Below, piece by piece: positions 9,186-19,621 of a stretch of DNA of 64,000 nucleotides. The stretch's first letter is position 1. Each line of letters opens with the position of its first letter. Origin of the DNA: Billgrantia antri (lineage in GTDB: Bacteria > Pseudomonadota > Gammaproteobacteria > Pseudomonadales > Halomonadaceae); contig NZ_JAHYCA010000001.1 in assembly GCF_019430905.1 (NCBI RefSeq), positions 168,995 to 232,994 on the forward strand, given 5' to 3'. Made by a program: the position numbers and the translations under genes. The notes beneath the pieces are model-generated. The model ran no database searches. It saw only the letters and a program-made list of their open reading frames with translations, and was not told the DNA's origin.

Positions 9186-9931
9186 CCATGAACCAGTTGC
9201 ATGGGAAGCGCGTGGTGATCACCGGCGGCGGTAGCGGCATCGGCGCCGACATGGCGCTGGCGTTCGCCGAGGTCGGCGCCGAGGTGATCATCACCGGACG
9301 GCGCCGCGAGCCGCTGGAAGCCACCGCCGGCCACCACTCGGCCATCGCCTTCGAGATCGCCGACGTGACCCGCGAGGCCGACATGGTGGCCCTGTTCGAA
9401 GGCCTGGGCGAAGTCGATATCGTGATCGCCAACGCCGGGGCGGCAGAGAGCGCGCCGCTGGCCAGGACCGGGCTCGACCAGTGGCAGCGCATGCTCGACG
9501 TCAACCTGACCGGCACCTTCCTGACCTTGCGCGAGGGGCTCAGGCACCTGCGCGACGGTGGCCGGCTGATCGCCGTGGCCTCCACCGCCGGGCTCAAGGG
9601 CTATGCCTACGTGGCACCCTACTGTGCCGCCAAGCATGGCGTGGTGGGGCTGGTGCGCGCCCTGGCCCAGGAAGTGGCGGGGCGCGACATCACCGTCAAT
9701 GCGCTGTGCCCCGGTTTCACCGAGACCCCGCTGCTGGAAGAAAGCATCGCCACCATCGTCACCAAGACCGGTCAAAGCCCGGAGCAGGCGCGCGCCCACC
9801 TGCAATCGACCAACCCCAGCGGCCGGCTCGTTCAGCCTGCCGAGGTCACCACCACCGCGCTGTGGCTGTGCGGCCCGCATAGCGGCGCCATCCACGGCCA
9901 GGCGATCTCGATCTCGGGAGGCGAGACATGA
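9182..9931 (+). CDS. SDR-family dehydrogenase, probable 3-hydroxyacyl-CoA step of the aminobenzoate module
   Basis: 249-residue classical short-chain dehydrogenase. It has the TGGGSGIGA cofactor loop, IANAGA, active-site Ser in VASTAGLKG and the YCAAK catalytic Tyr-Lys pair. The GFTETPLL segment is also typical. In the aminobenzoyl-CoA pathway the dearomatised ring needs a beta-oxidation-like sequence, and an SDR would do the 3-hydroxyacyl-CoA oxidation; this role is inferred from context. The start at 9182 overlaps the upstream stop as ATGA, indicating coupled translation; the Met two codons later at 9188 is an alternative. Its own stop overlaps the MarR start in the same way. Confidence 0.85.
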   Translation: MTMNQLHGKRVVITGGGSGIGADMALAFAEVGAEVIITGRRREPLEATAGHHSAIAFEIADVTREADMVALFEGLGEVDIVIANAGAAESAPLARTGLDQWQRMLDVNLTGTFLTLREGLRHLRDGGRLIAVASTAGLKGYAYVAPYCAAKHGVVGLVRALAQEVAGRDITVNALCPGFTETPLLEESIATIVTKTGQSPEQARAHLQSTNPSGRLVQPAEVTTTALWLCGPHSGAIHGQAISISGGET

Positions 9932-10392
9932 CGGCCCCGTTGCCAAAACCCGAAACCCTGAGCAAGGAGCGCCTGCGCCTGTGGCTGCGCATGCTGCGGG
10001 TCACCCGCCAGGTCGAGGCGGCGCTGCGCGAGAAGCTGCGCCTCGAGTTCGACTCCACCCTGCCGCGCTTCGACGTCATGGCGGCGCTGCTGCGTGAACG
10101 CGAGGGTCTGAAGATGAACGAGCTTTCCAGGCGGCTGCGCGTTTCCAACGGCAACGTGACCGGCATCGTCGACCGCCTGGCCGACGACGGCCTGGTCGAG
10201 CGCATCGCCATCGAGGGCGATCGCCGTGCCACCCGGGTACGCCTCACCCCTGCCGGGTGCGACGCCTTCACCGTCATGGCCCAGGCCCACGAGAGCTGGG
10301 TCAACGAACTGTTGGATGGCGTCGATGCAGAGGATGCCCATCATATCGGCGAGCTGCTGCATCGCTTGCCGGCCGACACGGGAGCACGATAA
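9928..10392 (+). CDS. MarR-family transcriptional regulator inside the aminobenzoate operon
   Basis: 154-residue MarR-type winged-helix dimer protein. Helical dimer segments flank a wHTH with [20 protein letters not shown] (recognition region) and the wing [13 protein letters not shown]. MarR proteins in aromatic catabolism usually repress the operon until an aryl-CoA or aromatic ligand binds. Placement within the catabolic operon, coupled to the SDR by an ATGA overlap, points to local autoregulated control. The palindrome at 6818-6843 is the proposed target. Ligand unknown; anthraniloyl-CoA is a reasonable guess from pathway logic. Confidence 0.85.
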   Translation: MTAPLPKPETLSKERLRLWLRMLRVTRQVEAALREKLRLEFDSTLPRFDVMAALLREREGLKMNELSRRLRVSNGNVTGIVDRLADDGLVERIAIEGDRRATRVRLTPAGCDAFTVMAQAHESWVNELLDGVDAEDAHHIGELLHRLPADTGAR

Positions 10393-10394
10393 CG

Positions 10395-12355
<1,961 letters not shown>

Positions 12356-12437
12356 AGCGGTTAAGGAAGCGCCAGACCCGTATCCCCCTGTCGACGCCTC
12401 GGCGCCGAACAACAACAACGACGTACGGAGAATGGTC

Positions 12438-14069
12438 ATGAACGCAACGTCGGCTCACGCCGATACCTTTGCCCGGGACAACCTGCCTCCCGTGCATGAA
12501 TGGCCCGAGCTCAGGCTCGACGGCTTCGACTACCCCGAGCGGCTGAACGCCGCGGTGGAACTCTGCGACCGCTGGGTAGAGCGCGGCCACGGCGAACGCG
12601 TGGCGCTGATCGGCAACGGGCGACGACGCAGCTATCGCGAACTGGCCGAATGGACCAACCGCCTGGCCCATGCGCTGGTCGATGATCTCGGCGTGCGCCC
12701 CGGCCACCGGGTGCTGATCCGCTCGGCCAACAACCCGGCCATGGTGGCCTGCTGGCTGGCCGCGACCAAGGTCGGCGCGGTGGTGGTCAACACCATGCCG
12801 ATGCTGCGGGCCGGCGAACTGGCCAAGATCGTCGACAAGGCCGAAATCAGTCTCGCCCTGTGCGATACCCGCCTGCTCGACGAACTCGAGGCCTGCGCCG
12901 TCGGGAGCGCCTTCCTGAAGCGAGTCGTCGGCTTCGACGGCACGGCCAACCACGACGCAGAACTCGACCGCCTGGCGCTCGACAAGCCCAGCAGCTTCGA
13001 GGCCGTGGCCACCGCTGCCGACGATGTCGCCCTGCTCGGCTTCACCTCCGGCACCACCGGCAAGCCCAAGGCGACCATGCATTTCCAACGCGACCTGTTG
13101 ATCATCGCCGACGGCTACGCCCGCGAGGTGCTGCAGGTGACGCCCGACGACGTCTTCGTCGGCTCGCCGCCGCTGGCCTTCACCTTCGGCCTCGGCGGGC
13201 TCGCCATCTTCCCGCTGCGCTTCGGCGCCAGCGCCGTGCTGCTGGAGAAGGCCACACCGCCCAACATGATGGAGATCATCCGCGAGCACGGCGCTACCAT
13301 CGTGTTCACGGCGCCCACGGCGTATCGCACCATGCTCGCCTCGCTCGAAAGCGGCCAGGAGCTCGACAGCCTGCGCGTGGCGGTGTCCGCCGGCGAGACG
13401 CTACCGGCACCGATCTACCAAGACTGGATCGAGAAGACGGGCAAGCCGATCCTCGACGGCATTGGCGCCACCGAGATGCTGCACATCTTCATCACCAACC
13501 GCATCGACGACCATCGCCCGGCCTGCACCGGCAAACCGGTGACGGGCTACGAGGCGAAGATCGTCGACGCTGACATGCACGAACTGCCCCGCGGCGAGAT
13601 CGGCCGGCTGGCGGTACGCGGCCCCACCGGCTGCCGCTACCTGGACGATGCGCGTCAGCAGGGCTACGTGCAGCAGGGCTGGAACATCACCGGCGATGCC
13701 TTCTATCAGGACGAGGAGGGCTACTTCCATTTCGCCGCACGCAACGACGACATGATCGTCTCGTCCGGCTACAACATCGCTGGTCCCGAGGTGGAAGCCG
13801 CCCTGCTCGCCCACGAGGCGGTAGCGGAGTGCGCCGTGATCGGCGCACCGAATGGAGAACGTGGGCAGATCGTCGAGGCCTTCGTGGTACTGTCTCCCGG
13901 TGTCGAACCGGATGCCGAGTGCGTCGCGCGACTGCAGGCCTTCGTCAAGCAGCGCATCGCACCCTACAAGTACCCGCGTTCGATCCGCTTCGTCGAAACG
14001 CTGCCGAAGACCGCCACCGGCAAGGTGCAGCGCTTCCGGCTGCGCCAGGAGCACTATCCCGAAAAGTGA
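12438..14069 (+). CDS. 2-aminobenzoate/benzoate-CoA ligase-type AMP-forming acyl-CoA synthetase
   Basis: 543-residue ANL superfamily ligase that would activate an aromatic acid with ATP and CoA. Seen: phosphate loop GFTSGTTGKPKATMHF (about residues 200-215), motif A5 GIGATEMLHIF, hinge region YNIAGPEVEAALL, and the C-terminal catalytic Lys in PKTATGKVQRF (about 528). The length and the IGATEMLHIF motif match the benzoate-CoA ligase subgroup, which includes the 2-aminobenzoate enzymes. Of two in-frame ATGs, 12438 was chosen because CGGAG (12426-12430) gives 7-base spacing; 12432 would leave one base. It follows 82 bases after the dehydrogenase, so a secondary promoter is possible. Substrate inferred from the linked monooxygenase/reductase. 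Confidence 0.87.
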   Translation: MNATSAHADTFARDNLPPVHEWPELRLDGFDYPERLNAAVELCDRWVERGHGERVALIGNGRRRSYRELAEWTNRLAHALVDDLGVRPGHRVLIRSANNPAMVACWLAATKVGAVVVNTMPMLRAGELAKIVDKAEISLALCDTRLLDELEACAVGSAFLKRVVGFDGTANHDAELDRLALDKPSSFEAVATAADDVALLGFTSGTTGKPKATMHFQRDLLIIADGYAREVLQVTPDDVFVGSPPLAFTFGLGGLAIFPLRFGASAVLLEKATPPNMMEIIREHGATIVFTAPTAYRTMLASLESGQELDSLRVAVSAGETLPAPIYQDWIEKTGKPILDGIGATEMLHIFITNRIDDHRPACTGKPVTGYEAKIVDADMHELPRGEIGRLAVRGPTGCRYLDDARQQGYVQQGWNITGDAFYQDEEGYFHFAARNDDMIVSSGYNIAGPEVEAALLAHEAVAECAVIGAPNGERGQIVEAFVVLSPGVEPDAECVARLQAFVKQRIAPYKYPRSIRFVETLPKTATGKVQRFRLRQEHYPEK

Positions 14070-14199
14070 TGATCAGCCCGAAGAGGCGATGATCAGCCGA
14101 CAGGACGCTCCATCTGACGGCAGTTTGACGAATCACAAGAGCACAAGCGCTGGACACGGCGCCGAAACCACAACAAACGAGAACGAAGAGGGAAAAGCC

Positions 14200-15342
14200 A
14201 TGAAGAAGCTAGCCAGCGTTGGCCTTGGCCTGCTGATGACCGCCGCCACGGCGACGGCCCAGGCCGAAGAGGTCAAGATCGGCATGATCACTACCCTGTC
14301 CGGCGGCGGCTCGCACCTGGGCGTGGACGTACGCGATGGCTTCATGCTGGCCATCGAGCGCTCCGGCCGCGACGACATCGAGGTGCTGGTGCAGGACGAC
14401 GCCAACCGACCCGATCTGGCGCGCAGCCTGTCCAACGAGTTCATGCAGCGCGACGAGGTCGACATCCTCACCGGTATCATTTTCTCCAACCTGGCCATGG
14501 CGGTGGTTCCCGCAGCGGTACGCCAGGGCACCTTCTACATTTCACCCAATGCCGGCCCTTCGGATCTCGCCGGACGCATGTGCCACGAGAACTACTTCAA
14601 TGCCGCCTGGCAGAACAACAACCTGCACGAGGCCATGGGCGCCTACATGAAGACAGAGGGCTTCGAGCGCCCGCTCCTGCTCGCGCCCAACTATCCCGCC
14701 GGCACCGATGCCCTGGCTGGCTTCAAGCATCGCTACGAAGGCGAGGTGGTCGACGAGATCTATACCCAGATGGGCCAGACCGACTACGCCGCCGAGATCG
14801 CCCAGATCCGCGCCAGCGATGCCGACAGCCTGTTCTTCTTCCTGCCGGGCGGCATGGGCATTTCTTTCATGAAGCAGTGGGAGAACTCGGGGGTCGATAT
14901 TCCGCTCTTCGGGGCCGCCTTCTCCTTCGACGAGATCATCATCAAGGCCGTGGGCAGCGCCGCCGTCGGCACCATGAACACCTCGCAGTGGGCATACGAT
15001 CTCGACAACGAGGCCAACCATGCCTTCGTCGAGGCCTTCCGCGAGGCCTACGGCCGCACCCCGACCCTCTATGCCTCCCAGGGCTTTGACACCGCCAACC
15101 TGATCCTCAGCGCCTTGGACAAGGCACATCCGGACGACCAGGACGCCTTCCGCGAGGCGCTGCGCGAGGCCGACTTCGATTCGGTGCGCGGCGAGTTCCG
15201 CTTCGGCCCCAACCACCATCCGATCCAGGACATCTACGTGCGCGAGGTGGTCGAGGGTGACGACGGCCAGCCTACCAACCGGCTGGTCGGCATCGCCGTC
15301 GAGGACATCCAGGACATCTATCACACCCAGTGTGAGATGTAA
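14200..15342 (+). CDS. ABC importer periplasmic binding protein, branched-chain amino acid type (LivK-like)
   Basis: 380-residue type I periplasmic ligand-binding protein. The N-terminus is a Sec signal peptide ending near ATAQA before EEVKIGMITTLSGG. The Leu/Ile/Val-binding-protein fold is recognisable in GMITTLSGGGSHLGVDVRDG and YASQGFDTANLILSAL. Within an operon with an aryl-CoA ligase it likely captures an aromatic acid such as anthranilate rather than an aliphatic amino acid (inference from context). The ATG at 14200 was chosen because it starts the signal peptide and follows GAAGAGGGA. The intergenic stretch before it (130 bases) holds a direct repeat of gatgatcagcc. A strong hairpin follows the stop. 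Confidence 0.9.
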   Translation: MKKLASVGLGLLMTAATATAQAEEVKIGMITTLSGGGSHLGVDVRDGFMLAIERSGRDDIEVLVQDDANRPDLARSLSNEFMQRDEVDILTGIIFSNLAMAVVPAAVRQGTFYISPNAGPSDLAGRMCHENYFNAAWQNNNLHEAMGAYMKTEGFERPLLLAPNYPAGTDALAGFKHRYEGEVVDEIYTQMGQTDYAAEIAQIRASDADSLFFFLPGGMGISFMKQWENSGVDIPLFGAAFSFDEIIIKAVGSAAVGTMNTSQWAYDLDNEANHAFVEAFREAYGRTPTLYASQGFDTANLILSALDKAHPDDQDAFREALREADFDSVRGEFRFGPNHHPIQDIYVREVVEGDDGQPTNRLVGIAVEDIQDIYHTQCEM

Positions 15343-15348
15343 GTCCCG

Positions 15349-15374
15349 GCCGCCGGGCCGGTCGGCCCGGCGGC
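15349..15374 (+). terminator. GC-rich hairpin between binding-protein and permease genes
   Basis: Perfect 11-bp arms (gccgccgggcc 15349-15359, ggcccggcggc 15364-15374) with a 4-nt loop ggtc, and no T-run. Such a stem between a binding-protein gene and its permease commonly protects the upstream mRNA or partly attenuates transcription, so more binding protein than permease is made. It may not be a full terminator. Confidence 0.65.
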
Positions 15375-15404
15375 ACTCCTGCAACGCTCAACAGTGACCA
15401 TGCC

Positions 15405-16319
15405 ATGACCCTATTCATCGAACAGCTCTTCAATGGCCTACAGCTCGGTACCATGCTGTTCCTGATGGCCAGCGGCCTGACGCTAGTGTTCGGCGTGATG
15501 GGGCTGATCAACCTGGCCCACGGTTCCTTCTACATGGTCGGCGCCTATGCCACGGCGCTGGTCAGTGCCGCCACCGGCTCGTTTTTCGTCGGCCTGGCGG
15601 CCGGCATCACCGTGGCCGCCGTGGTGGGTGCCCTGGTCGAGCTGATCGTGGTGCGCCGGCTCTACCACCGACCCCACCTCGACCAGGTGCTGGCCACCTT
15701 CGCCTTGATCCTGATCTTCTCGGAGGGCACCCGCTGGCTGTTCGGCTCCTCGCCGCTGTGGCTCAATCCGCCGGAAGTGCTGTCAGGCTCGGTCAACCTG
15801 CCGGGCGGCTTGCGCTATCCCATCTATCGCCTGGTGATCATTGCCGTGGGGATCGCGGTGGCCGTGGGCATGTATTTCCTGATTTCGCGCACGCGGCTCG
15901 GCATGCGCATTCGCGCCGGCGAGAGCGACCGCGAGATGATCGGCGCCCTGGGCGTGAACATCGCCCGGCTCTATACCCTGGTATTCGCCATGGGTGCGGC
16001 CCTGGCCGGCCTTGCCGGCGCCATGGTCGGCGCCCTGCAGTCGGTGCAGGTGGGCATGGGCGAGCCGGTGCTGATACTCGCCTTCGTGGTAATCGTGATC
16101 GGCGGCATCGGCTCGATCAAGGGTGCGCTCTACGGCGCCATCCTGGTCGGGGTCGTCGATACCCTGGGGCGCGTTTTCCTGCCGTCTTTCTTCGGCCAGT
16201 TCATGAGTCCTTCGGAGGCCGCCGGCGTCGGCTCCGCGATCGCCGCGATGCTGATCTACATCCTGATGGCCGTGATACTTGCCTTCAAACCCAAGGGACT
16301 GTTTGCCGCCCATGACTAA
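15405..16319 (+). CDS. ABC importer permease, LivH-like
   Basis: 304-residue inner-membrane permease with about eight hydrophobic helices. Family hallmarks are the N-terminal FNGLQLGTMLFLMASGLTL, then GLINLAHGSFYMVGAY, and the cytoplasmic coupling region RAGESDREMIGALGVN. It forms the translocation pore with the next gene. The last 8 bases overlap the LivM-like start, so the two are coupled. Substrate presumed to be that of the linked binding protein. Confidence 0.92.
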   Translation: MTLFIEQLFNGLQLGTMLFLMASGLTLVFGVMGLINLAHGSFYMVGAYATALVSAATGSFFVGLAAGITVAAVVGALVELIVVRRLYHRPHLDQVLATFALILIFSEGTRWLFGSSPLWLNPPEVLSGSVNLPGGLRYPIYRLVIIAVGIAVAVGMYFLISRTRLGMRIRAGESDREMIGALGVNIARLYTLVFAMGAALAGLAGAMVGALQSVQVGMGEPVLILAFVVIVIGGIGSIKGALYGAILVGVVDTLGRVFLPSFFGQFMSPSEAAGVGSAIAAMLIYILMAVILAFKPKGLFAAHD

Positions 16320-17358
16320 GTCCGACACTCGAATCCTCGCTCCGCAGCCGGGGCTGCCAGCACCCACGGCGAGTTGGCACGACCGCAAGGGGCTGGTGCA
16401 GATCGGCCTGCTGGCGCTGCTGCTGCTGGCGCCACTCGCAGCCCATTTCCTGGGCCACGTCTATTACGTCAACCTGGCCTCGCGCGTTACCCTGGTCGCC
16501 ATGGCCGCCGTGGGCCTCAACCTGGCCATCGGCTACGGCGGCATGGTGAGCTTCGGCCACGCCGCCTACTTCGGCCTGGGCGGCTACGTGGCCGGTATCA
16601 GCGCCTATCATGCATTCGATCTCACCCCGGTGATCGGCTGGCCGGTGGCCATCCCCGGCAGCGACAGCATGCTGGCGATCTGGCTTGTCGCGATCGTTGT
16701 CTGCGGCCTGCTGGCGCTGGCCATCGGCGCCGTCTCGCTGCGCACCACCGGGGTCTACTTCATCATGATCACGCTGGCCTTCGCCCAGATGATTTACTAC
16801 TTCGCCAACTCCTGGCCCACTTACGGCGGCGAGGACGGCCTGCCGATCTACCTGCGCAACACGCTGCCCATCGTCGATACCAACGACGCCCTGACCTTCT
16901 TCCTGATCTGCTTCGGCGGACTTACGCTCTCGCTTGCGCTCACCTCGCGCATCATGAAGTCGCGCTTCGGCGCCGCCCTGACCATGGCCCGGCTCAACGA
17001 CACCCGTCTGGCCACCGCCGGCATCGCCCCCTACCCTATCCGTCTGGTGGCCTTCGTCATCTCGGCGATGATCACCGGGCTGGCCGGTGCGCTGTATGCC
17101 GACCTCAACGGCTTCGTCAGCCCTACCATGCTCAGCTGGCACATGTCGGGCGAACTGATGGTGATCGTGATTCTCGGCGGCGTGGGCCGGCTCTACGGCC
17201 CGCTGGCCGGAGCCATTCTGTATGTGATGATGGAGACCCTGCTGGGCGGGCTCACCGAGTACTGGAAGCTGTTTCTCGGCCTGGTGCTGCTGCTGGTGGT
17301 GCTGTTCGCCAAGTACGGCGTGATGGGCTGGCTGGCCGGGAGGGAGCGCCATGAGTGA
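16312..17358 (+). CDS. ABC importer permease, LivM-like
   Basis: 348-residue second permease. Marks: LNLAIGYGGMVSFGHAAYFG near TM3 and the C-terminal GELMVIVILGGVGRLYGPL. The start at 16312 overlaps the LivH-like gene by 8 bases and gives a short cytoplasmic N-terminus; the in-frame extension to 16279 is not required. It overlaps the ATPase gene by 8 bases at the 3' end. Confidence 0.92.
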   Translation: MTKSDTRILAPQPGLPAPTASWHDRKGLVQIGLLALLLLAPLAAHFLGHVYYVNLASRVTLVAMAAVGLNLAIGYGGMVSFGHAAYFGLGGYVAGISAYHAFDLTPVIGWPVAIPGSDSMLAIWLVAIVVCGLLALAIGAVSLRTTGVYFIMITLAFAQMIYYFANSWPTYGGEDGLPIYLRNTLPIVDTNDALTFFLICFGGLTLSLALTSRIMKSRFGAALTMARLNDTRLATAGIAPYPIRLVAFVISAMITGLAGALYADLNGFVSPTMLSWHMSGELMVIVILGGVGRLYGPLAGAILYVMMETLLGGLTEYWKLFLGLVLLLVVLFAKYGVMGWLAGRERHE

Positions 17359-18094
17359 TGCCGTGCTGACACTTGCGCACCTCAACAAGCGCTTCGGCGC
17401 ACTGCAGGCCACCAGCGATGTTTCGCTCGACCTGCGAGAGGGCGAGATCCATGCCTTGATCGGCCCCAACGGCGCCGGCAAGTCGACCCTGATCGGCCAG
17501 ATTGCCGGCGGTCTCAAGCCTGATTCCGGCAGCATTGCGCTCGCTGGCCGCGAGATCTCCACGCTCAGCGTGGCCCAGCGCGCACGGCTGGGGCTGGGAC
17601 GCAGCTTCCAGGTCTCGTCGCTTGCCGAGCCGCTGTCGGTGAAGCGCAACGTGATGATCGCGGTACAAGCGCTGCAGGGACACAGCTTCCGCTTCTGGAA
17701 GCCGGTGCAGCGCGACGAGAGCCTGCTCGCTCCGGCCATGCAGGCGCTGGAGCGCATGGCGCTCGCACATCGCGCCGACACGCCGGTGTCGGAACTCTCC
17801 CACGGCGAGCGGCGCCAGGTCGAGGTGGCCTGCGCGCTGGCGCTCAAGCCGCGGGTGCTGCTGCTAGACGAGCCCATGGCCGGACTCGGTCCGGAGGGTT
17901 CGGCACGCCTGACCGAACTGCTCGAGGCGCTCAAGCACGAGGTGCCGATCCTGTTGATCGAGCACGACATGAACGCCGTGTTCCGCCTCGCCGACCGCAT
18001 TTCGGTACTGGTGGCCGGCGCCGTGATCGCCCACGGCGACGGCGCCGAGATCCGCGGCAATCCGCAAGTCCGCGAAGCCTACCTGGGGGATTGA
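17351..18094 (+). CDS. ABC importer ATPase, LivG-like
   Basis: 247-residue cytoplasmic ATPase. Walker A GPNGAGKST, signature LSHGERRQVEVA, Walker B VLLLDEPMAGL, switch His in LLIEHDMNAVF. The LivG-type C-terminal extension (GAEIRGNPQVREAYLGD) identifies it as the LivG paralogue. One base separates it from the LivF-like gene. Confidence 0.93.
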   Translation: MSDAVLTLAHLNKRFGALQATSDVSLDLREGEIHALIGPNGAGKSTLIGQIAGGLKPDSGSIALAGREISTLSVAQRARLGLGRSFQVSSLAEPLSVKRNVMIAVQALQGHSFRFWKPVQRDESLLAPAMQALERMALAHRADTPVSELSHGERRQVEVACALALKPRVLLLDEPMAGLGPEGSARLTELLEALKHEVPILLIEHDMNAVFRLADRISVLVAGAVIAHGDGAEIRGNPQVREAYLGD

Positions 18095-18095
18095 G

Positions 18096-18776
18096 ATGCT
18101 CAACGTCACCGCCATCGAGACCTTCTACGGACCTTCCCAGGCACTGTTCGGCGTCGACCTCAGCGTCCAGGCCGGCGAGATGGTGGCCCTGATGGGGCGC
18201 AACGGAATGGGCAAGACCACCACCATCCGCTCGATCTTCGGCCTCAGCCCGCCACGCAGCGGCAGTATCACCTTCGAGTCGCAGGATCTGCGCCGATTGC
18301 CCTCTTACCGCATCGCCCAGACCGGCCTCGGCCTCGTGCCCGAGGGGCGGCGCTGCTTCCCCAACCTTTCGGTGCGCGAGAACCTGCTGGTCACGGCGCG
18401 ACCCGGTCGCTGGGATCTGGCACGCGTGGAGGGGCTCTTCCCCCGGCTGGCCGAGCGGCGCCACCAGATGGCCAACACCCTCTCCGGCGGTGAACAGCAG
18501 ATGCTCGCCATCGGTCGCGCGCTGATGACCAACCCCCGCCTGCTGGTGCTCGACGAAGCCACCGAAGGGCTGGCCCCGGTCATACGCCAGGAGATCTGGG
18601 CAGCCATACGTGCCCTCAAGAGCGAAGGCCAGTCCACGCTGATCGTCGACAAGTCGCTATCCGAGCTGCTGCCGGTGGCCGACCGCTGCACCATTCTGGA
18701 AAAGGGGCGCACGGTATGGACGGGCGAGCCAGATGCGCTCGACGAGACCCTTCGCGACCGCTATCTGGGCGTTTAA
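18096..18776 (+). CDS. ABC importer ATPase, LivF-like
   Basis: 226-residue second ATPase. Walker A GRNGMGKTT, signature LSGGEQQMLAIGRAL, Walker B LLVLDEATEGL. The EATEGL variant after Walker B and the ending DRYLGV are typical of LivF. With the preceding four genes it completes a five-component importer dedicated to the catabolic operon. Confidence 0.93.
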   Translation: MLNVTAIETFYGPSQALFGVDLSVQAGEMVALMGRNGMGKTTTIRSIFGLSPPRSGSITFESQDLRRLPSYRIAQTGLGLVPEGRRCFPNLSVRENLLVTARPGRWDLARVEGLFPRLAERRHQMANTLSGGEQQMLAIGRALMTNPRLLVLDEATEGLAPVIRQEIWAAIRALKSEGQSTLIVDKSLSELLPVADRCTILEKGRTVWTGEPDALDETLRDRYLGV

Positions 18777-18789
18777 CGAGGAGGCCGCC

Positions 18790-19194
18790 ATGCCGTTCAC
18801 GACACAGCGCAAGGTGCGCTTCCAGCACTGCGATCCCGCCGGCATCGTCTTCTATCCGCGCTACTACGAGATGCTCAACTCGGTGGTCGAGGACTATTTC
18901 GCCGAGGTCGTCGGCCACGACTTCAACCGCCTGCACGTGACGTCTCGCACCGGCGTGCCGACGGCCCGGATCGAGACCGACTTCCACGCCCCCAGCCGGT
19001 TGGGCGAGACGCTCGACTTCGAATTGACCATCCGCGACGTCGGCCGCACCAGCCTGGCCATTCGCACCGCGGTCCATTGCGGCGGCGAGCCACGCCTGAC
19101 CTGCGACGCCACGCTGGTGTTCGTCGACCTCGACAGCGGCCGCCCGCTGCCCTGGCCCGAGGCCATGCGCTGCCATTTCGCCATTGAGAGCTAA
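18790..19194 (+). CDS. 4-hydroxybenzoyl-CoA thioesterase-family hotdog protein
   Basis: 134-residue hotdog-fold thioesterase. The segment RFQHCDPAGIVFYPRYYEML holds the family's catalytic Asp (Asp15 here). In this operon it could release a CoA-free product or act as a safety valve that rescues CoA from stalled aryl-CoA intermediates; this is inferred. The ATG at 18790 was chosen over the upstream frame because GAGGAGG (18778-18784) sits 5 bases before it. It ends 13 bases before the Rid gene, so the two are co-transcribed. Confidence 0.88.
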   Translation: MPFTTQRKVRFQHCDPAGIVFYPRYYEMLNSVVEDYFAEVVGHDFNRLHVTSRTGVPTARIETDFHAPSRLGETLDFELTIRDVGRTSLAIRTAVHCGGEPRLTCDATLVFVDLDSGRPLPWPEAMRCHFAIES

Positions 19195-19207
19195 CAAGGA
19201 TACCAAG

Positions 19208-19621
19208 ATGAATGACGCCACCTCGCACGAGCTGCTTCACCCCGCGCACTGGAAAGCCGCGGTGGGTTACGCCAATGGCGTGCTCGCCTCCGGCCAGACG
19301 ATCTTCGTCGGCGGCCAGATCGGCTGGAACGGCGATCAGGTGTTCGAGAGCGACGATTTCGTCGCCCAGGTGCACCAGGCCCTGGCCAACATCGTCGCGG
19401 TACTGAAAGAGGCCGGCGCCGGCCCCGAGCATGTGGTACGGCTGACCTGGTACGTCACCGACAAGCAGGAGTACCTGGCCCGGCTCAAGGAGGTGGGCGC
19501 CGCCTACCGCGAGGTGATGGGCAAGCACTTCCCGGCCATGACCATGGTGCAGGTGGCCGACCTGATAGAGGACCGGGCCAAGGTGGAGATCGAGGCAACC
19601 GCCGTCATCCCCGACGCTTGA
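19208..19621 (+). CDS. Rid-family (YjgF/YER057c/UK114) protein lacking the RidA-type Arg
   Basis: 137-residue Rid-fold protein, normally a homotrimer. Typical features are VGYANGVLASGQTIFVGGQIG, the middle LANIVAVLKEAGAGPEHVVRL and the ending KVEIEATAVIP. RidA enzymes hydrolyse enamine/imine intermediates using a conserved Arg (Arg105 in E. coli) in a VARL segment. By eye alignment this position is Asp118 (VADL), as in other Rid subfamilies. Its place in an aminobenzoyl-CoA operon suggests deamination of an enamine/imine CoA-ester; such a substrate has no free carboxylate for the Arg to bind. Start at ATG 19208 with AAGGA (19196-19200). Its stop directly abuts the convergent hydrolase stop. 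Confidence 0.85.
   Translation: MNDATSHELLHPAHWKAAVGYANGVLASGQTIFVGGQIGWNGDQVFESDDFVAQVHQALANIVAVLKEAGAGPEHVVRLTWYVTDKQEYLARLKEVGAAYREVMGKHFPAMTMVQVADLIEDRAKVEIEATAVIPDA

Noticed and set aside
14080..14129. Direct repeat gatgatcagcc before the binding-protein gene as a mobile-element footprint
   Set aside because: Only two short copies with no inverted repeats or transposase; probably chance or a local duplication.
16285..18060. 591-codon open frame antisense to the LivM/LivG-like genes
   Set aside because: Spans two clear transporter genes on the other strand and has shadow-type composition with no motif.
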